DNA from: Lederbergia lenta NBRC 16444
GTDB lineage: Bacteria; Bacillota; Bacilli; Bacillales; Bacillaceae_C
Reading direction: 5' to 3'
Assembly (NCBI RefSeq): GCF_001591545.1
Contig: NZ_BCVC01000001.1
Coordinates: forward strand, 1,116,001 to 1,180,000
DNA: 64,000 bases
Positions 18,332 through 27,701 of this stretch are shown in pieces. Every line of letters begins with the position of its first letter. The stretch's first letter is position 1. A program made the position numbers and the translations under genes. The notes under the pieces were generated by a model. It did not search any database. It was given only the letters and a program-made list of their open reading frames with translations, and had not been told where the DNA came from.

Positions 18332-19036
18332 ATGACCGAACAGCGTTATTCTATTAATGAATTCATTGAAGAAACGAAACAGGAAGATAAGGAACAAGGA
18401 CTATTTGAGCTGGAAACACCAAGGTTTCTAGAAGTAAATGTAAATGGGGACGTGTGGGCAAAAGCTGGATCTATGGTTTCTTATCGCGGAAATATTAAAT
18501 TTGTCCGAGAAGGGATATTAGAGCACGGTATCGGAAAGCTATTTAAAAAAGCTTTTACTGGAGAAGGTACGTCGCTTATGAAAGCATCTGGTTGTGGAAA
18601 ATTATATTTAGCGGATAATGGTAAAAAGATTTCTATTTTGAACCTAAATAATGAATCTATTTTCGTGAATGGAAATAATCTACTTGCATTTGAATCTGAA
18701 CTCAATTGGGATATTAAATTAATGAAGCGGGTTGCTGGAATGCTTGCAGGTGGTCTCTTTAATGTGAAAATGGGAGGCGTTGGTATGGTAGCTATAACAA
18801 CACACTATGAACCACTAACTCTCCTTGTATCACCGAATAATCCAGTTTTTACAGATCCAAATGCGACGGTAGCATGGTCTGGTAATCTTCAACCGGAATT
18901 TGTTACGGATATATCATTTAAGACCTTTCTTGGGCGTGGTAGCGGTGAATCCATTCAGATGAAATTTGAAGGAGATGGGTTCGTGGTTGTTCAACCGTAT
19001 GAAGAAACATACTTCACCCAACCAAGTAGTAGTTAA
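18332..19036 (+). CDS. AIM24 family protein
   Basis: This 234-residue beta-rich protein matches the AIM24 (TIGR00266/DUF124) family, named after a yeast mitochondrial protein; its bacterial function is unknown. Recognisable parts are LFELETPRFLEVNV, AKAGSMVSYRGNIKF, and a Gly-rich MLAGGLFNVKMGGVGMVAI. No signal peptide is present. ATG 18332 is preceded by GGGAGGGGAAGG. Confidence 0.82.
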   Translation: MTEQRYSINEFIEETKQEDKEQGLFELETPRFLEVNVNGDVWAKAGSMVSYRGNIKFVREGILEHGIGKLFKKAFTGEGTSLMKASGCGKLYLADNGKKISILNLNNESIFVNGNNLLAFESELNWDIKLMKRVAGMLAGGLFNVKMGGVGMVAITTHYEPLTLLVSPNNPVFTDPNATVAWSGNLQPEFVTDISFKTFLGRGSGESIQMKFEGDGFVVVQPYEETYFTQPSSS

Positions 19037-19147
19037 CCAGCTTTCCTTTTCGTTAGAGAGATGCCTTGGATTTGCATACAATGATCACCTTAGCATGTTA
19101 CAATACAAAATAAGAATAAGGAAATAAAATGATTGGAATGGTCGAAA

Positions 19148-21037
19148 TTGAAAATATTTTCTGTAGATAAAATCACAAAAACATATGGAGAGAAGCAACT
19201 GTTTGATGATATAACATTTCATATTCAAGAGAAAGAACGGATTGGTATTATTGGTGTGAACGGTACTGGTAAATCAAGTTTATTAAAGATAATTGCTGGT
19301 GTAGATGATGCTGATGCTGGACAATTTATTCATCCAAAGGATTATTCAATCGGATATTTACCGCAAATACCTGATCTTGATGAAGCGCTGACGATTCTAG
19401 ACCAAGTGTATCAAAGTGATGCACCAATAATAAGATTAATGAAGGCCCATGAAGAGGCATTGCTACAATTAGCTGCTGAACCTGAAAGCGAAAAGCTGCA
19501 AGAAAATCTATTTCGATTGCAAAAGCAAATGGACGCCGAAAATGGCTGGGAAGCGAGCACAGATGCAAAAGTGATCCTGTCCAAACTAGGTCTAGATGAT
19601 ATATCTCAAAAGGTTGGGACATTATCTGGTGGGCAGAAAAAGCGGGTTGCTTTAGCACAAGTATTAATAGAAACGCCAGATTTACTACTATTAGACGAGC
19701 CTACAAACCATCTTGATTATCAAAGTATTAGATGGCTGGAAGGGTATTTAGGTAAATATCCTAACGCAGTAATGATCGTCACACATGATAGGTATTTTCT
19801 TGATAATATTGCTAATAGAATTTTGGAATTGGATCATGGGAAGCTATATTCATATAAAGGAAATTATCAATCATTTATTGAGGCGAAAGCATTAAGAGAA
19901 GAGCAAGAACTGCAAGCCGAGGACAAAAGACGTAATTTATATAGAAGAGAATTAGCGTGGATTAAACGAGGCGCAAAGGCGAGATCAACTAAACAAAAAG
20001 CCCGAATTAATCGATTCGATTCTCTCGAGTCTGATTTAGGGAAAGTCCCGCTGAAAGAAAACGTAGATATTGCTTTACAAGGAAGCAGATTAGGGAAACA
20101 GGTGTTTGAATTTATTGAAGCGGAAAAAACGTTTGAAAATAAATTGATTTTAAATAAGTTTGATTGGCTCGTAAAACCTGGAGATAGATTTGGTATCGTC
20201 GGGAAAAATGGTAGTGGTAAATCAACTTTATTAAACCTGTTAGCTGGTCAGTTAACATTGGATCATGGCGAACTACATATCGGTCAGACAGTAAAAATCG
20301 CTTATTATACCCAAGAAAATGAAGTGATGGATGAAAATCAACGAATGATTGCTTATATTCGAGAAACAGGGGAAGTGTTAGAAACTTCTGGAGGAGAGAC
20401 AATCTCTGCTGTCCAAATGCTTGAACGATTTCTATTTCCAACTAGTACACACGGAACACCAATAAAAAAGTTATCTGGTGGGGAAAGAAGAAGGTTGTTC
20501 TTATTAAAATTGTTAATGGAAAAGCCAAATGTATTACTTCTTGACGAACCTACTAATGATCTGGATACTGCAACATTAACGGTATTAGAAAATTATATCG
20601 AGGAATTTCCAGGTGTCGTAATTTCAGTATCTCATGATCGTTATTTTCTTGATAAAACTGCTAATCAACTATTAGTGTTTCAAGGGGAGGGGAAAATCCA
20701 ACAATATTTCGGCTCGTATTCTGATTACTTGGAATCTGAAGAAAAAGAAGAAATCACTACTCCCTCTTCAAAGCAAAAAAACAGTCAAGATACACCACCG
20801 CAAAATAAAAATGATAAAAAGAAAAAAATGACATTCAAAGAGAAGAAGGAATGGGAAAGTATTGAAAGTGAGATTGCAGACGTCGAAGAACGTTTAGAAA
20901 TAATTAATCTGGAACTACAACAAGTAGGTAGTGACTTTGAAGCTGCACAACAATTAATGGAGGAAAGTCAACAAAAGAACATGACGTTGGAACATTTGAT
21001 AGATAGATGGACATATCTATCAGAATTTGAAGAGTAA
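19148..21037 (+). CDS. yfmR: ABC-F family ATPase (YfmR-like ribosome-associated factor)
   Basis: The 629-residue protein has two ABC ATPase domains and no membrane part. The first has VNGTGKSSLLK, LSGGQKKRVALAQ and LLLLDEPTNHLD; the second has KNGSGKSTLLN, LSGGERRR and VLLLDEPTNDLD. A charged linker and a C-terminal coiled coil of about 70 residues follow. Length and layout match B. subtilis YfmR, which relieves ribosome stalling together with EF-P. TTG 19148 is favoured, with GGAATGG upstream; the TTG at 19133 is the alternative. Confidence 0.87.
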   Translation: MKIFSVDKITKTYGEKQLFDDITFHIQEKERIGIIGVNGTGKSSLLKIIAGVDDADAGQFIHPKDYSIGYLPQIPDLDEALTILDQVYQSDAPIIRLMKAHEEALLQLAAEPESEKLQENLFRLQKQMDAENGWEASTDAKVILSKLGLDDISQKVGTLSGGQKKRVALAQVLIETPDLLLLDEPTNHLDYQSIRWLEGYLGKYPNAVMIVTHDRYFLDNIANRILELDHGKLYSYKGNYQSFIEAKALREEQELQAEDKRRNLYRRELAWIKRGAKARSTKQKARINRFDSLESDLGKVPLKENVDIALQGSRLGKQVFEFIEAEKTFENKLILNKFDWLVKPGDRFGIVGKNGSGKSTLLNLLAGQLTLDHGELHIGQTVKIAYYTQENEVMDENQRMIAYIRETGEVLETSGGETISAVQMLERFLFPTSTHGTPIKKLSGGERRRLFLLKLLMEKPNVLLLDEPTNDLDTATLTVLENYIEEFPGVVISVSHDRYFLDKTANQLLVFQGEGKIQQYFGSYSDYLESEEKEEITTPSSKQKNSQDTPPQNKNDKKKKMTFKEKKEWESIESEIADVEERLEIINLELQQVGSDFEAAQQLMEESQQKNMTLEHLIDRWTYLSEFEE

Positions 21038-21170
21038 TAAGATAGATGTTAGCTTGAGACTTACCTTTATGGCGAAAGAAGTCACTAAGTTAGAGCTGAC
21101 ATTAGGGCCTATGATACAATAAATGATGTTAACCTTATTGTCATATGAAGGTCATGAAAGGTGGAACGAT

Positions 21171-22304
21171 ATGAATATTAAAACAATCGAGCCAACGCCT
21201 AGTCCGAATACGATGAAAATTAACTTGGATACAGAGCTCGCAGCAGGTAAAAGTAACAATTATAAAAAAGAGCAAGCTAACGAGGCGCCTGCTATTATTA
21301 AGTCAATCCTTGAAATAGAGGGTGTGAAAGGTGTATATCATGTTGCCGACTTTTTAGCTGTTGAAAGAAACGGTAAATATAGTTGGCAAGAGATACTACC
21401 CCAAGTACGACTAGCTTTTGGGGAAGCAGTTAGTGATTATGGTGAAGAAGAGACTAAACCTGATGAACATTTTGGAGAAGTAAATGTGCATGTATTAATG
21501 TTCAAAGACATTCCAGTTCAAATAAAATTAAATTCAGGAACTGAAGAGAAGAGAGTGGCATTGTCAGAGTCTTTCATTGAAGCGATGGAAGCTGCTCAGC
21601 TTGATGGTGAAAATTATGTGCTCTTAAGAAAATGGAAAGATTTTGGAGTGCGATATGGTGAGTTAGAACAGATTGGTAAAGAAGTTGCAGATGAACTTGG
21701 AGCTGCTTATCCAAGCGAAAGATTGCAACAACTTATTGAACATGCACAAGATCCAACTGCTAGTGGAGAAACTAGGGAAGCAAAAAAGTTAATAAAACTA
21801 TTCCCGAAAGACTTAGATCATCCAGATTGGAAAATGCGGTATCAGATGTTGGAGCAAATGGAAGATCCAACTGTTGAAGATATTCCTTTATTAGAAAAGG
21901 CGCTTGAAGACGAAAGGTCGTCTATTCGTCGTCTTGCAGTAGTATACATGGGTATGGTGGAAGATCCGGCAATTCTTCCTCTTTTATATAAAGCGTTAAG
22001 GGATAAGACTGTGCCAGTGAGAAGAACTGCTGGAGATTGTTTATCAGATTTAGGTTTTGCGGAAGCAATGAATGAAATGAGCGAGGCTTTACAAGATAAA
22101 AGTAAAATTGTGCGCTGGAGAGCTGCAATGTTTTTATATGAAGTAGGAGATGAGAGTGTTCTTCCAGCATTAAGGTCAGCAGCCGATGATCCAGAATTTG
22201 AAGTTCAATTACAAATCAAAATGGCAATTGAACGAATTGAAGGCGGAGAAGCAGCGCAAGGATCAGTCTGGAAACAAATGACGGAGGCAAGACAAAAAAA
22301 CTAG
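21171..22304 (+). CDS. ypgR: YpgR/CvfC-like protein: Nfu N-terminal domain plus HEAT repeats
   Basis: Residues 1 to about 85 resemble the Nfu/NifU N-terminal scaffold domain (EPTPSPNTMKINLDTEL). The C-terminal half from about residue 210 is a row of HEAT-like repeats (DERSSIRRLAVVYMG, DKTVPVRRTAGDCLSD, DKSKIVRWRAAMFLYE). This is the architecture of B. subtilis YpgR and staphylococcal conserved virulence factor C. ATG 21171 follows AAAGGTGGA. It is 20 bases before the bacilliredoxin gene, suggesting a thiol or iron-sulfur role. Confidence 0.87.
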   Translation: MNIKTIEPTPSPNTMKINLDTELAAGKSNNYKKEQANEAPAIIKSILEIEGVKGVYHVADFLAVERNGKYSWQEILPQVRLAFGEAVSDYGEEETKPDEHFGEVNVHVLMFKDIPVQIKLNSGTEEKRVALSESFIEAMEAAQLDGENYVLLRKWKDFGVRYGELEQIGKEVADELGAAYPSERLQQLIEHAQDPTASGETREAKKLIKLFPKDLDHPDWKMRYQMLEQMEDPTVEDIPLLEKALEDERSSIRRLAVVYMGMVEDPAILPLLYKALRDKTVPVRRTAGDCLSDLGFAEAMNEMSEALQDKSKIVRWRAAMFLYEVGDESVLPALRSAADDPEFEVQLQIKMAIERIEGGEAAQGSVWKQMTEARQKN

Positions 22305-22324
22305 TAAACAAGGAGGAATCATTT

Positions 22325-22762
22325 ATGTCAATGGCATACGAAGAATATATGAAACAAATAGTAAAACCAATGAGAGAAGAATTAATACAGGCTGATTTTA
22401 AGGAGTTAATATCTGAAAATGAAGTTGAACAATTTATGGAAACAGCAAAAGGTACTACATTAGTCGTAATTAATTCTGTCTGTGGGTGTGCTGCAGGGCT
22501 TGCTAGACCGGCAGCGGTGCAAGCTGTTACATCCAGTAATTCAAAACCCGATCAACTTGTAACAGTTTTTGCTGGTCAAGATAAAGAAGCAACAAGTAAA
22601 ATGCGAGAATACTTTACTGATTACGAACCATCATCTCCATCTATGGCATTATTAAAAGGAAAAGAAGTAGTGCATTTTATTCCTAGAGAAGATATTGAGG
22701 ATAATGACGTAGAAGAGATTGTCCAAAACTTGACAACTGCATTTCAGAAACATTGCGAATAA
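22325..22762 (+). CDS. brxA: Bacilliredoxin BrxA/BrxB family
   Basis: This thioredoxin-fold protein of 145 residues carries the unusual CGC motif (C53-G54-C55 in SVCGCAAG) that removes bacillithiol from oxidised protein thiols. The sequence around it (AAGLARPAAVQA) is typical of YphP/YqiW. ATG 22325 follows AAGGAGGAATC, and the gene is directly downstream of ypgR. Its presence indicates that the organism uses bacillithiol. Confidence 0.92.
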   Translation: MSMAYEEYMKQIVKPMREELIQADFKELISENEVEQFMETAKGTTLVVINSVCGCAAGLARPAAVQAVTSSNSKPDQLVTVFAGQDKEATSKMREYFTDYEPSSPSMALLKGKEVVHFIPREDIEDNDVEEIVQNLTTAFQKHCE

Positions 22763-22767
22763 AAAAC

Positions 22768-22815
22768 CTAATGCCGCCACAAGAATTGCGATCTAAGGTA
22801 GCATTAGCATTTTCT
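22768..22815 (+). terminator. Terminator after brxA
   Basis: The arms CTAATGC and GCATTAG with extra inner pairing form a hairpin followed by ATTTTC. Confidence 0.7.
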
Positions 22816-22850
22816 GTACGTCAAAGTTAGACGAAATTGTTTATAAATAT

Positions 22851-22892
22851 TAAAGTTAAAAATAGAGCTACGGGCCAAAGCCCTTAGCTCTA
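22851..22892 (-). terminator. Terminator of the 24-codon microprotein gene
   Basis: On the minus strand AGAGCTA-AGGGC pairs with GGCCC-TAGCTCT and is followed by ATTTTTA. It overlaps the stop codon of the small ORF, giving it its own transcription end. Confidence 0.75.
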
Positions 22893-22964
22893 ATCTGCAA
22901 TCGCTAAATATACAAAATATCCGATCATTACGAAAGCTCCAATATTGATAAGCGCTGCTTGCAT
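22890..22964 (-). CDS. Putative 24-residue membrane microprotein
   Basis: A short ORF of 24 codons plus TAG has a near-perfect ribosome site, AAAGGAGGT, 7 bases before its ATG. The peptide is almost entirely hydrophobic: it starts MQAALINIGAF, continues with VMIGYFVYLAIA and ends in Asp, so it would span the membrane once. A strong intrinsic terminator overlaps the stop. I do not recognise a family. Ribosome site, length and terminator together argue for a real gene; comparison across species would decide. Confidence 0.6.
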   Translation of the reverse strand: MQAALINIGAFVMIGYFVYLAIAD

Positions 22965-23113
22965 GCCGGTACCTCCTTTGTTCTATTGCAATAAATCTAT
23001 TATACCTTAGTATAGAATTATTACCATTTTAAAAATAACGGAACTTAATTATAGAATATTCGTATAAAAAAGTATATGATATAAGAAAGAAACTAAAGAA
23101 GGGATTAGCGGCG

Positions 23114-23719
23114 ATGAAACAATGGCTTAGAAAATCACTAATCGTGATTGTATCCATTCTAACATTCGGGACAGTCACACCGTCACATGCATTATGGTCG
23201 GAGGAACAAGGTGTTCCGAAATCTCAGCAAAGAGGAGCTTCTTCTGCTGACCAATCTGCGCATTCAACAACAGTTGAAGCTAGCTTACAATCCGAAGATG
23301 ACAAACTAGACAAAGATCAATTTATAGCTGATATGACAGTGGAAGCTGAGCGGCAAGCATTCTTGAAATTTGGACCAAAGATATCCAATGTAATTGAGAA
23401 TGAATTCCGTGAGGTTGTATTACCTAACATTGAATCAGCTATTCAAATGACAGCTACACAATTTCCAGAAGATGCATTGGTAAATTTAGAAATCACCGAA
23501 ACACCGGGAGGCGGTGTAAGTGAAAAGATTTTTCATATTTTTAATAACGAAACGCAGCAAGATATTATTCGCTTCCATGTAAGGCGGGACAAGCCCCCTT
23601 TGGAAGGGTATACTTTTAATTTTCATTATCATACTTATCATGATCAGTTTCAAACGCATTATACGCTTGGCACAATATATTGGGATAAAAATACCCCGCC
23701 AAAATGGAAAGCAGTTTAA
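23114..23719 (+). CDS. ypjP: YpjP-like secreted protein
   Basis: The 201-residue protein starts with a signal peptide (KQWLRKSLIVIVSILTFG, cleavage probably after SHA) and continues as a soluble domain with HYHTYHDQFQTHY near the C-terminus. In B. subtilis ypjP lies beside thyB and dfrA, and here it also precedes them, interrupted only by the metallopeptidase gene. Function is unknown; an outside location is inferred from the signal peptide. ATG 23114 follows GAAGGGATT. Confidence 0.82.
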   Translation: MKQWLRKSLIVIVSILTFGTVTPSHALWSEEQGVPKSQQRGASSADQSAHSTTVEASLQSEDDKLDKDQFIADMTVEAERQAFLKFGPKISNVIENEFREVVLPNIESAIQMTATQFPEDALVNLEITETPGGGVSEKIFHIFNNETQQDIIRFHVRRDKPPLEGYTFNFHYHTYHDQFQTHYTLGTIYWDKNTPPKWKAV

Positions 23720-23720
23720 A

Positions 23721-23751
23721 GAGCAAGTACGCATGACGTGCTTGTTTTTTT
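23721..23751 (+). terminator. Terminator after ypjP
   Basis: The stem CAAGTACG / CGTGCTTG is followed by seven T residues. Confidence 0.85.
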
Positions 23752-23852
23752 CTGGTAAAATATCACACTCTTAAATAGTGAGTAAAAATGGTATAATAAA
23801 GTACATTTTATTAACTTACTAGAATTTATCATTATAAAGGAAGCTGAAGAGT

Positions 23853-24548
23853 GTGGTGAAAAAGTGGATTGTTTTTCCAATAATAATTAGCATCATTGTG
23901 ATAGGGACAGGCTTATCAAATCCCCAATATAATGGACTGCTTTTAAAGGACAGTTACTTATATAAAAATATAGAGATACAATCTATGGAATTAATAAAAG
24001 ATATTATTGTTATTCCAGAAGATAGGTTCAATGAGGTTGAAGTAAGGGAAATAATCGACAGGATTGCTGCTCTTCCAACCGTTATATTGCAAGATATGAA
24101 GCAAAAAGGAATGAAAGTAATTTTATTCACGGGAAAACTAACAGATAATCCAAGCGCGGCACATTTAGAAGGAATTGTACCAAGAGGTTATCCGCCTGAT
24201 ATCGTATGGGATGACTTACCAGGTATAGGTGGTTCCAAATTGATACTTATAAAAATTGGCCATAGCGAACAAGGGGAAGGCCATGGTTCAATTAATCTTG
24301 AATATCATGAAATTGCTCACTCTATATATAATTACATGCAAAATGATAGCATTATGGCGGATATTACATTAGCATGGGAACAAGAAGCGAAAGCTTTATT
24401 TCCAGAGCAAAGTTATTTTCTGAATTACAAAGAAGAGTATTTTGCAGAAAGCTTTGCGTTATACTTTATCTCTAAAGAAAATCGAATGAAATTGAAACAA
24501 CTTGCTCCAGATACGTATGCTTCATTATCAGATTATATTAATCGTTAG
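23853..24548 (+). CDS. Lethal-factor-like (ATLF) zinc metallopeptidase, secreted or membrane-anchored
   Basis: This 231-residue protein has one N-terminal hydrophobic segment (signal peptide or anchor). Near residue 150 it has the zinc motif HEIAH, with a downstream [12 protein letters not shown] that supplies the third ligand. This pattern matches the ATLF peptidase domain (M34-like) first known from anthrax lethal factor, here without any toxin-delivery domain. GTG 23853 is the likely start; another GTG follows directly. It lies between ypjP and thyA and is likely cotranscribed with thyA, 11 bases away. Substrate is unknown. Confidence 0.83.
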   Translation: MVKKWIVFPIIISIIVIGTGLSNPQYNGLLLKDSYLYKNIEIQSMELIKDIIVIPEDRFNEVEVREIIDRIAALPTVILQDMKQKGMKVILFTGKLTDNPSAAHLEGIVPRGYPPDIVWDDLPGIGGSKLILIKIGHSEQGEGHGSINLEYHEIAHSIYNYMQNDSIMADITLAWEQEAKALFPEQSYFLNYKEEYFAESFALYFISKENRMKLKQLAPDTYASLSDYINR

Positions 24549-24559
24549 GATGGGTTAAA

Positions 24560-25354
24560 TTGAAACAATACTTAGATTTAATTAGTGATGTACTTGAGAA
24601 GGGCACAAAGAAAGAAGATAGAACAGGAACTGGTACAATTAGTACATTTGGTTACCAGATGAAATTTGACTTACAAAAAGGTTTTCCGCTAGTTACTACA
24701 AAAAAACTCCATACAAAATCAATTATCCATGAACTACTTTGGTTCTTAGCAGGAGATACGAATATTGCGTATTTACAAGAGAATGGAGTAAGGATATGGA
24801 ATGAATGGGCGGATGAGAATGGCGAATTAGGTCCAGTATATGGGAAACAATGGCGCTCATGGCAAACCGCAGATGGCTCAACGATTGATCAAATCAAAGA
24901 TGTACTCCAACAAATAAAAACCAATCCTGATTCACGCCGGATGATTGTAAATGCATGGAATGTGGGCGAAATTAATAAAATGGCTTTACCTCCATGTCAT
25001 TGTCTATTTCAGTTTTATGTTGCTGACGGAAAGTTGTCTTGCCAACTTTATCAAAGGTCCGCGGATATCTTTCTTGGGGTTCCATTTAATATTGCTTCAT
25101 ATGCTTTATTGACTATGATGATGGCACAGGTCACAAATTTAGAACCAGGCGAATTTGTACATACGCTTGGAGATGCACATATTTATTCGAATCATCTTGA
25201 CCAAGTAAAGTTACAACTAAGTCGTGAACCGCGGTCACTTCCTACAATGAAGATCAATCCTGAAGTCAAAGATTTATTTGAATTTACCTTTGATGATTTT
25301 ACATTAGAAAATTATGATCCACATCCACATATTAAAGGGGCGGTAAGTGTATGA
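24560..25354 (+). CDS. thyA: Thymidylate synthase (ThyA/ThyB type)
   Basis: The 264-residue enzyme methylates dUMP to dTMP with methylenetetrahydrofolate. Length and sequence match the E. coli-like form, called ThyB in B. subtilis. C146 in [13 protein letters not shown] is the nucleophile, and [28 protein letters not shown] and HIYSNHLDQ are conserved. The start is TTG 24560 after GGATGGG. Its stop overlaps the start of dfrA (ATGA), coupling the two steps of the folate cycle. Confidence 0.97.
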   Translation: MKQYLDLISDVLEKGTKKEDRTGTGTISTFGYQMKFDLQKGFPLVTTKKLHTKSIIHELLWFLAGDTNIAYLQENGVRIWNEWADENGELGPVYGKQWRSWQTADGSTIDQIKDVLQQIKTNPDSRRMIVNAWNVGEINKMALPPCHCLFQFYVADGKLSCQLYQRSADIFLGVPFNIASYALLTMMMAQVTNLEPGEFVHTLGDAHIYSNHLDQVKLQLSREPRSLPTMKINPEVKDLFEFTFDDFTLENYDPHPHIKGAVSV

Positions 25355-25836
25355 TTTCTTTTTTATGGGCAGAAGATGAGAATCGATTAATTGGTAAGGA
25401 TAATGATTTACCGTGGCGTTTACCAGCTGATTTAAAATACTTTAAAGAAACAACAATGGGACATGCCATTGTAATGGGAAGAAAAACTTATGAATCTATC
25501 GGCAGGCCGCTACCTGGGCGTACAAACATTATATTAACTCATGATTCCAACTATAAACAGGAAGGCTGCCTTGTATTAAATTCCAAACAGGAACTTTTAA
25601 ACTGGGCAGAACAAAATGACTCTGAAGTCTTTATTACAGGTGGATCAGAGATTTTTAAACTTTTTATAGATGAAGTTGATCAATTATACGTAACTAAAAT
25701 CCATGCTACTTTTGAAGGTGACACGTATTTTCCTATATTAAATTGGGATGATTGGACGTTGATCTCCGAAAAAAAAGGATTGAAAGACGAAAAAAACCCA
25801 TATGATTATTTCTTTCAAATGTATAAGAGAAAATAA
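25351..25836 (+). CDS. dfrA: Dihydrofolate reductase
   Basis: This 161-residue enzyme regenerates tetrahydrofolate with NADPH after thymidylate synthesis. Seen motifs are [36 protein letters not shown] and FITGGSEIF. The ATG at 25351 overlaps the thyA stop. A bidirectional terminator follows. Confidence 0.97.
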   Translation: MISFLWAEDENRLIGKDNDLPWRLPADLKYFKETTMGHAIVMGRKTYESIGRPLPGRTNIILTHDSNYKQEGCLVLNSKQELLNWAEQNDSEVFITGGSEIFKLFIDEVDQLYVTKIHATFEGDTYFPILNWDDWTLISEKKGLKDEKNPYDYFFQMYKRK

Positions 25837-25866
25837 AAAAGCGAGCCTCGGGCCCGCTTTTTTTCT
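25837..25866. terminator. Terminator between dfrA and the hemolysin III gene
   Basis: The stem GCGAGCC / GGGCCCGC is flanked by A- and T-runs and can serve both convergent genes. Confidence 0.85.
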
Positions 25867-25894
25867 TTTAGAGATAGGCTCTTTTAAAGAAGCC

Positions 25895-26545
25895 TTAAAC
25901 ATAAAATAATATACAGAAAAACATGCATGCACTTCCAGCGATGACAAACAGGTGCCAAATTGCATGGGAGTATGGTAAGTTGCGCCATATATAAAAAATG
26001 GCTCCGACTGAATATAATAATCCACCAGTTAGTAATAATCCAAACCCAGCGCCACTAAGACTCGAGTAAAGAGGTTCAATAGCAATAATGACTAACCAGC
26101 CCATAATTAGATAGAAGACAGTAGATAGTACACGAAATCGATTAATTAAAAAACATTTTAAAGTGATTCCGGCTATTGCCAATCCCCAGACAATCCCAAA
26201 CAAAGTCCATCCCAATGCCCCGTTTACTGCTACCAATACAAGTGGTGTATATGTACCCGCAATTAATAGATAAATGGCGGAATGGTCAAGTATCGCAAAC
26301 ACATTCTTTGCTTTGGAGGGCTTGAAACTATGCAGCATAGTTGAAAATAAATAGAGTAGTAACATGGAAATGCCAAATATAGTAAAGCTTACGATTTGAA
26401 GTGGTTCACCTTTTTGTGCTGCTGATACAATTAATATAACAAGTGCTGGAATACTTAAAAGAAAGCCGATCCCATGTGTAATAGCATTAGCAAGTTCTTC
26501 TTTCCAGTTATATGACTCTCCGTCGGTATAAAAAGTAGTTTCCAT
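25895..26545 (-). CDS. yplQ: Hemolysin III family (TrhA/PAQR) membrane protein
   Basis: The 216-residue protein has seven predicted membrane helices and the PAQR-type residues EELANAITHGIGF, STMLHS, LDHSAIYLLIAGTYTP and SHAIWHLFVIAGS, where His and Ser/Asp positions form a metal site in this superfamily. In B. subtilis YplQ is the counterpart; TrhA-type proteins affect membrane energetics, and hemolysis is not a safe inference. ATG 26545 is preceded by GGAGGTTTTCC. Confidence 0.9.
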   Translation of the reverse strand: METTFYTDGESYNWKEELANAITHGIGFLLSIPALVILIVSAAQKGEPLQIVSFTIFGISMLLLYLFSTMLHSFKPSKAKNVFAILDHSAIYLLIAGTYTPLVLVAVNGALGWTLFGIVWGLAIAGITLKCFLINRFRVLSTVFYLIMGWLVIIAIEPLYSSLSGAGFGLLLTGGLLYSVGAIFYIWRNLPYSHAIWHLFVIAGSACMFFCILFYV

Positions 26546-26719
26546 TGGAAAACCTCCAATCCCTTATCTGTTCATTTTATCGTCACAGTCAGTGAAAAGC
26601 AAATACGAGGAGTAAGGTTTAAAGGCTAAGTCAGTAAGAGGAATAATAAAGGAGTCAATTCTATGCTTCTAAGCGCGAAACCTGTATAATATATGTGAAG
26701 CTTATAAGGATGTGACTAC

Positions 26720-27562
26720 TTGAATAAAATTAAAATTGTAACAGATTCAACGTGTGATTTATCTATGCCTGAAATAGACGCATTAAACATACACGTTATC
26801 CCTTTATCCGTCACTATTAATGGAGAGACTTACTTAGACAGAATTGAAATTACACCAAAAACTTTTATGCAAAAAATGAAATTATCCCCAGAACTTCCTA
26901 AAAGTTCTCAACCTGCTATAGGTGAATTTGTAAAATTATACGATGAATTAGGCGAGGATGGCAGCGAAGTCTTATCTATTCATATGACTGGAAAGATGAG
27001 TGGGACTGTTGAGGCCGCAAGAGCGGCTGCTAAAATGAGTAAAACCAAAGTAACCGTGGTTGATTCTTTATTTATTTCTAAAGCATTAGCTTTTCAAGTT
27101 AAGAGAGCTGTTAGTTTGGTGAATGAAGGAAAACAAGTAAATGATATTATTGAAGAATTACATGATGTGCGTAGCAACACAAAATTATTTCTTGTCGTGG
27201 ACACATTGGAGAATCTCGCAAAAGGCGGTAGGATTGGAAAAAGTAAAGCAATGATAGGCTCTCTACTTAACATCAAGCCAATTGCAATGTTAGAAGATGG
27301 AGAATTATCCCCTGTAGCCAAGGTTAGAAATCAATCACAGGCCATAAAGTTTTTGATTAAACAATTCACAGAAGACATTGAAGGTAAAACGATTAGAAGT
27401 GTAGGTTTAGCACATGCAAATGGGCTAGAACTTGCTTTGAAAGTTAAACATAAAATTGAAGAACTTACTGGCTTCGAGATGGTAGAGATCGAAGATACTA
27501 CTCCCATCATAGGTACACATGCAGGGGAAGGGGCAATAGGTTTTATGTATCATGCTGAGTAG
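26720..27562 (+). CDS. DegV family fatty-acid-binding protein
   Basis: This 280-residue protein has the DegV features VTDSTCDL at the N-terminus, HMTGKMSGTVEAAR in the middle and GGRIGKSKAMIGSLLNIKPI. DegV-family proteins hold a fatty acid and, as FakB, present it to the kinase FakA in Gram-positive bacteria. Which lipid it binds cannot be told. TTG 26720 follows AAGGATGTG. It stands alone between yplQ and ypmR. Confidence 0.9.
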   Translation: MNKIKIVTDSTCDLSMPEIDALNIHVIPLSVTINGETYLDRIEITPKTFMQKMKLSPELPKSSQPAIGEFVKLYDELGEDGSEVLSIHMTGKMSGTVEAARAAAKMSKTKVTVVDSLFISKALAFQVKRAVSLVNEGKQVNDIIEELHDVRSNTKLFLVVDTLENLAKGGRIGKSKAMIGSLLNIKPIAMLEDGELSPVAKVRNQSQAIKFLIKQFTEDIEGKTIRSVGLAHANGLELALKVKHKIEELTGFEMVEIEDTTPIIGTHAGEGAIGFMYHAE

Positions 27563-27701
27563 CGTTATGTGCATGTATGAGCATTGCGGTCTCTATGGAT
27601 CGTTATTTTTGTTACCCATTTAGGTTTAGCCATTTTTTGTTTTCGTTTGACCTTATCGTGTTATAATAATTCTGATTTAATAAAAAGGATGAAAACAACG
27701 A

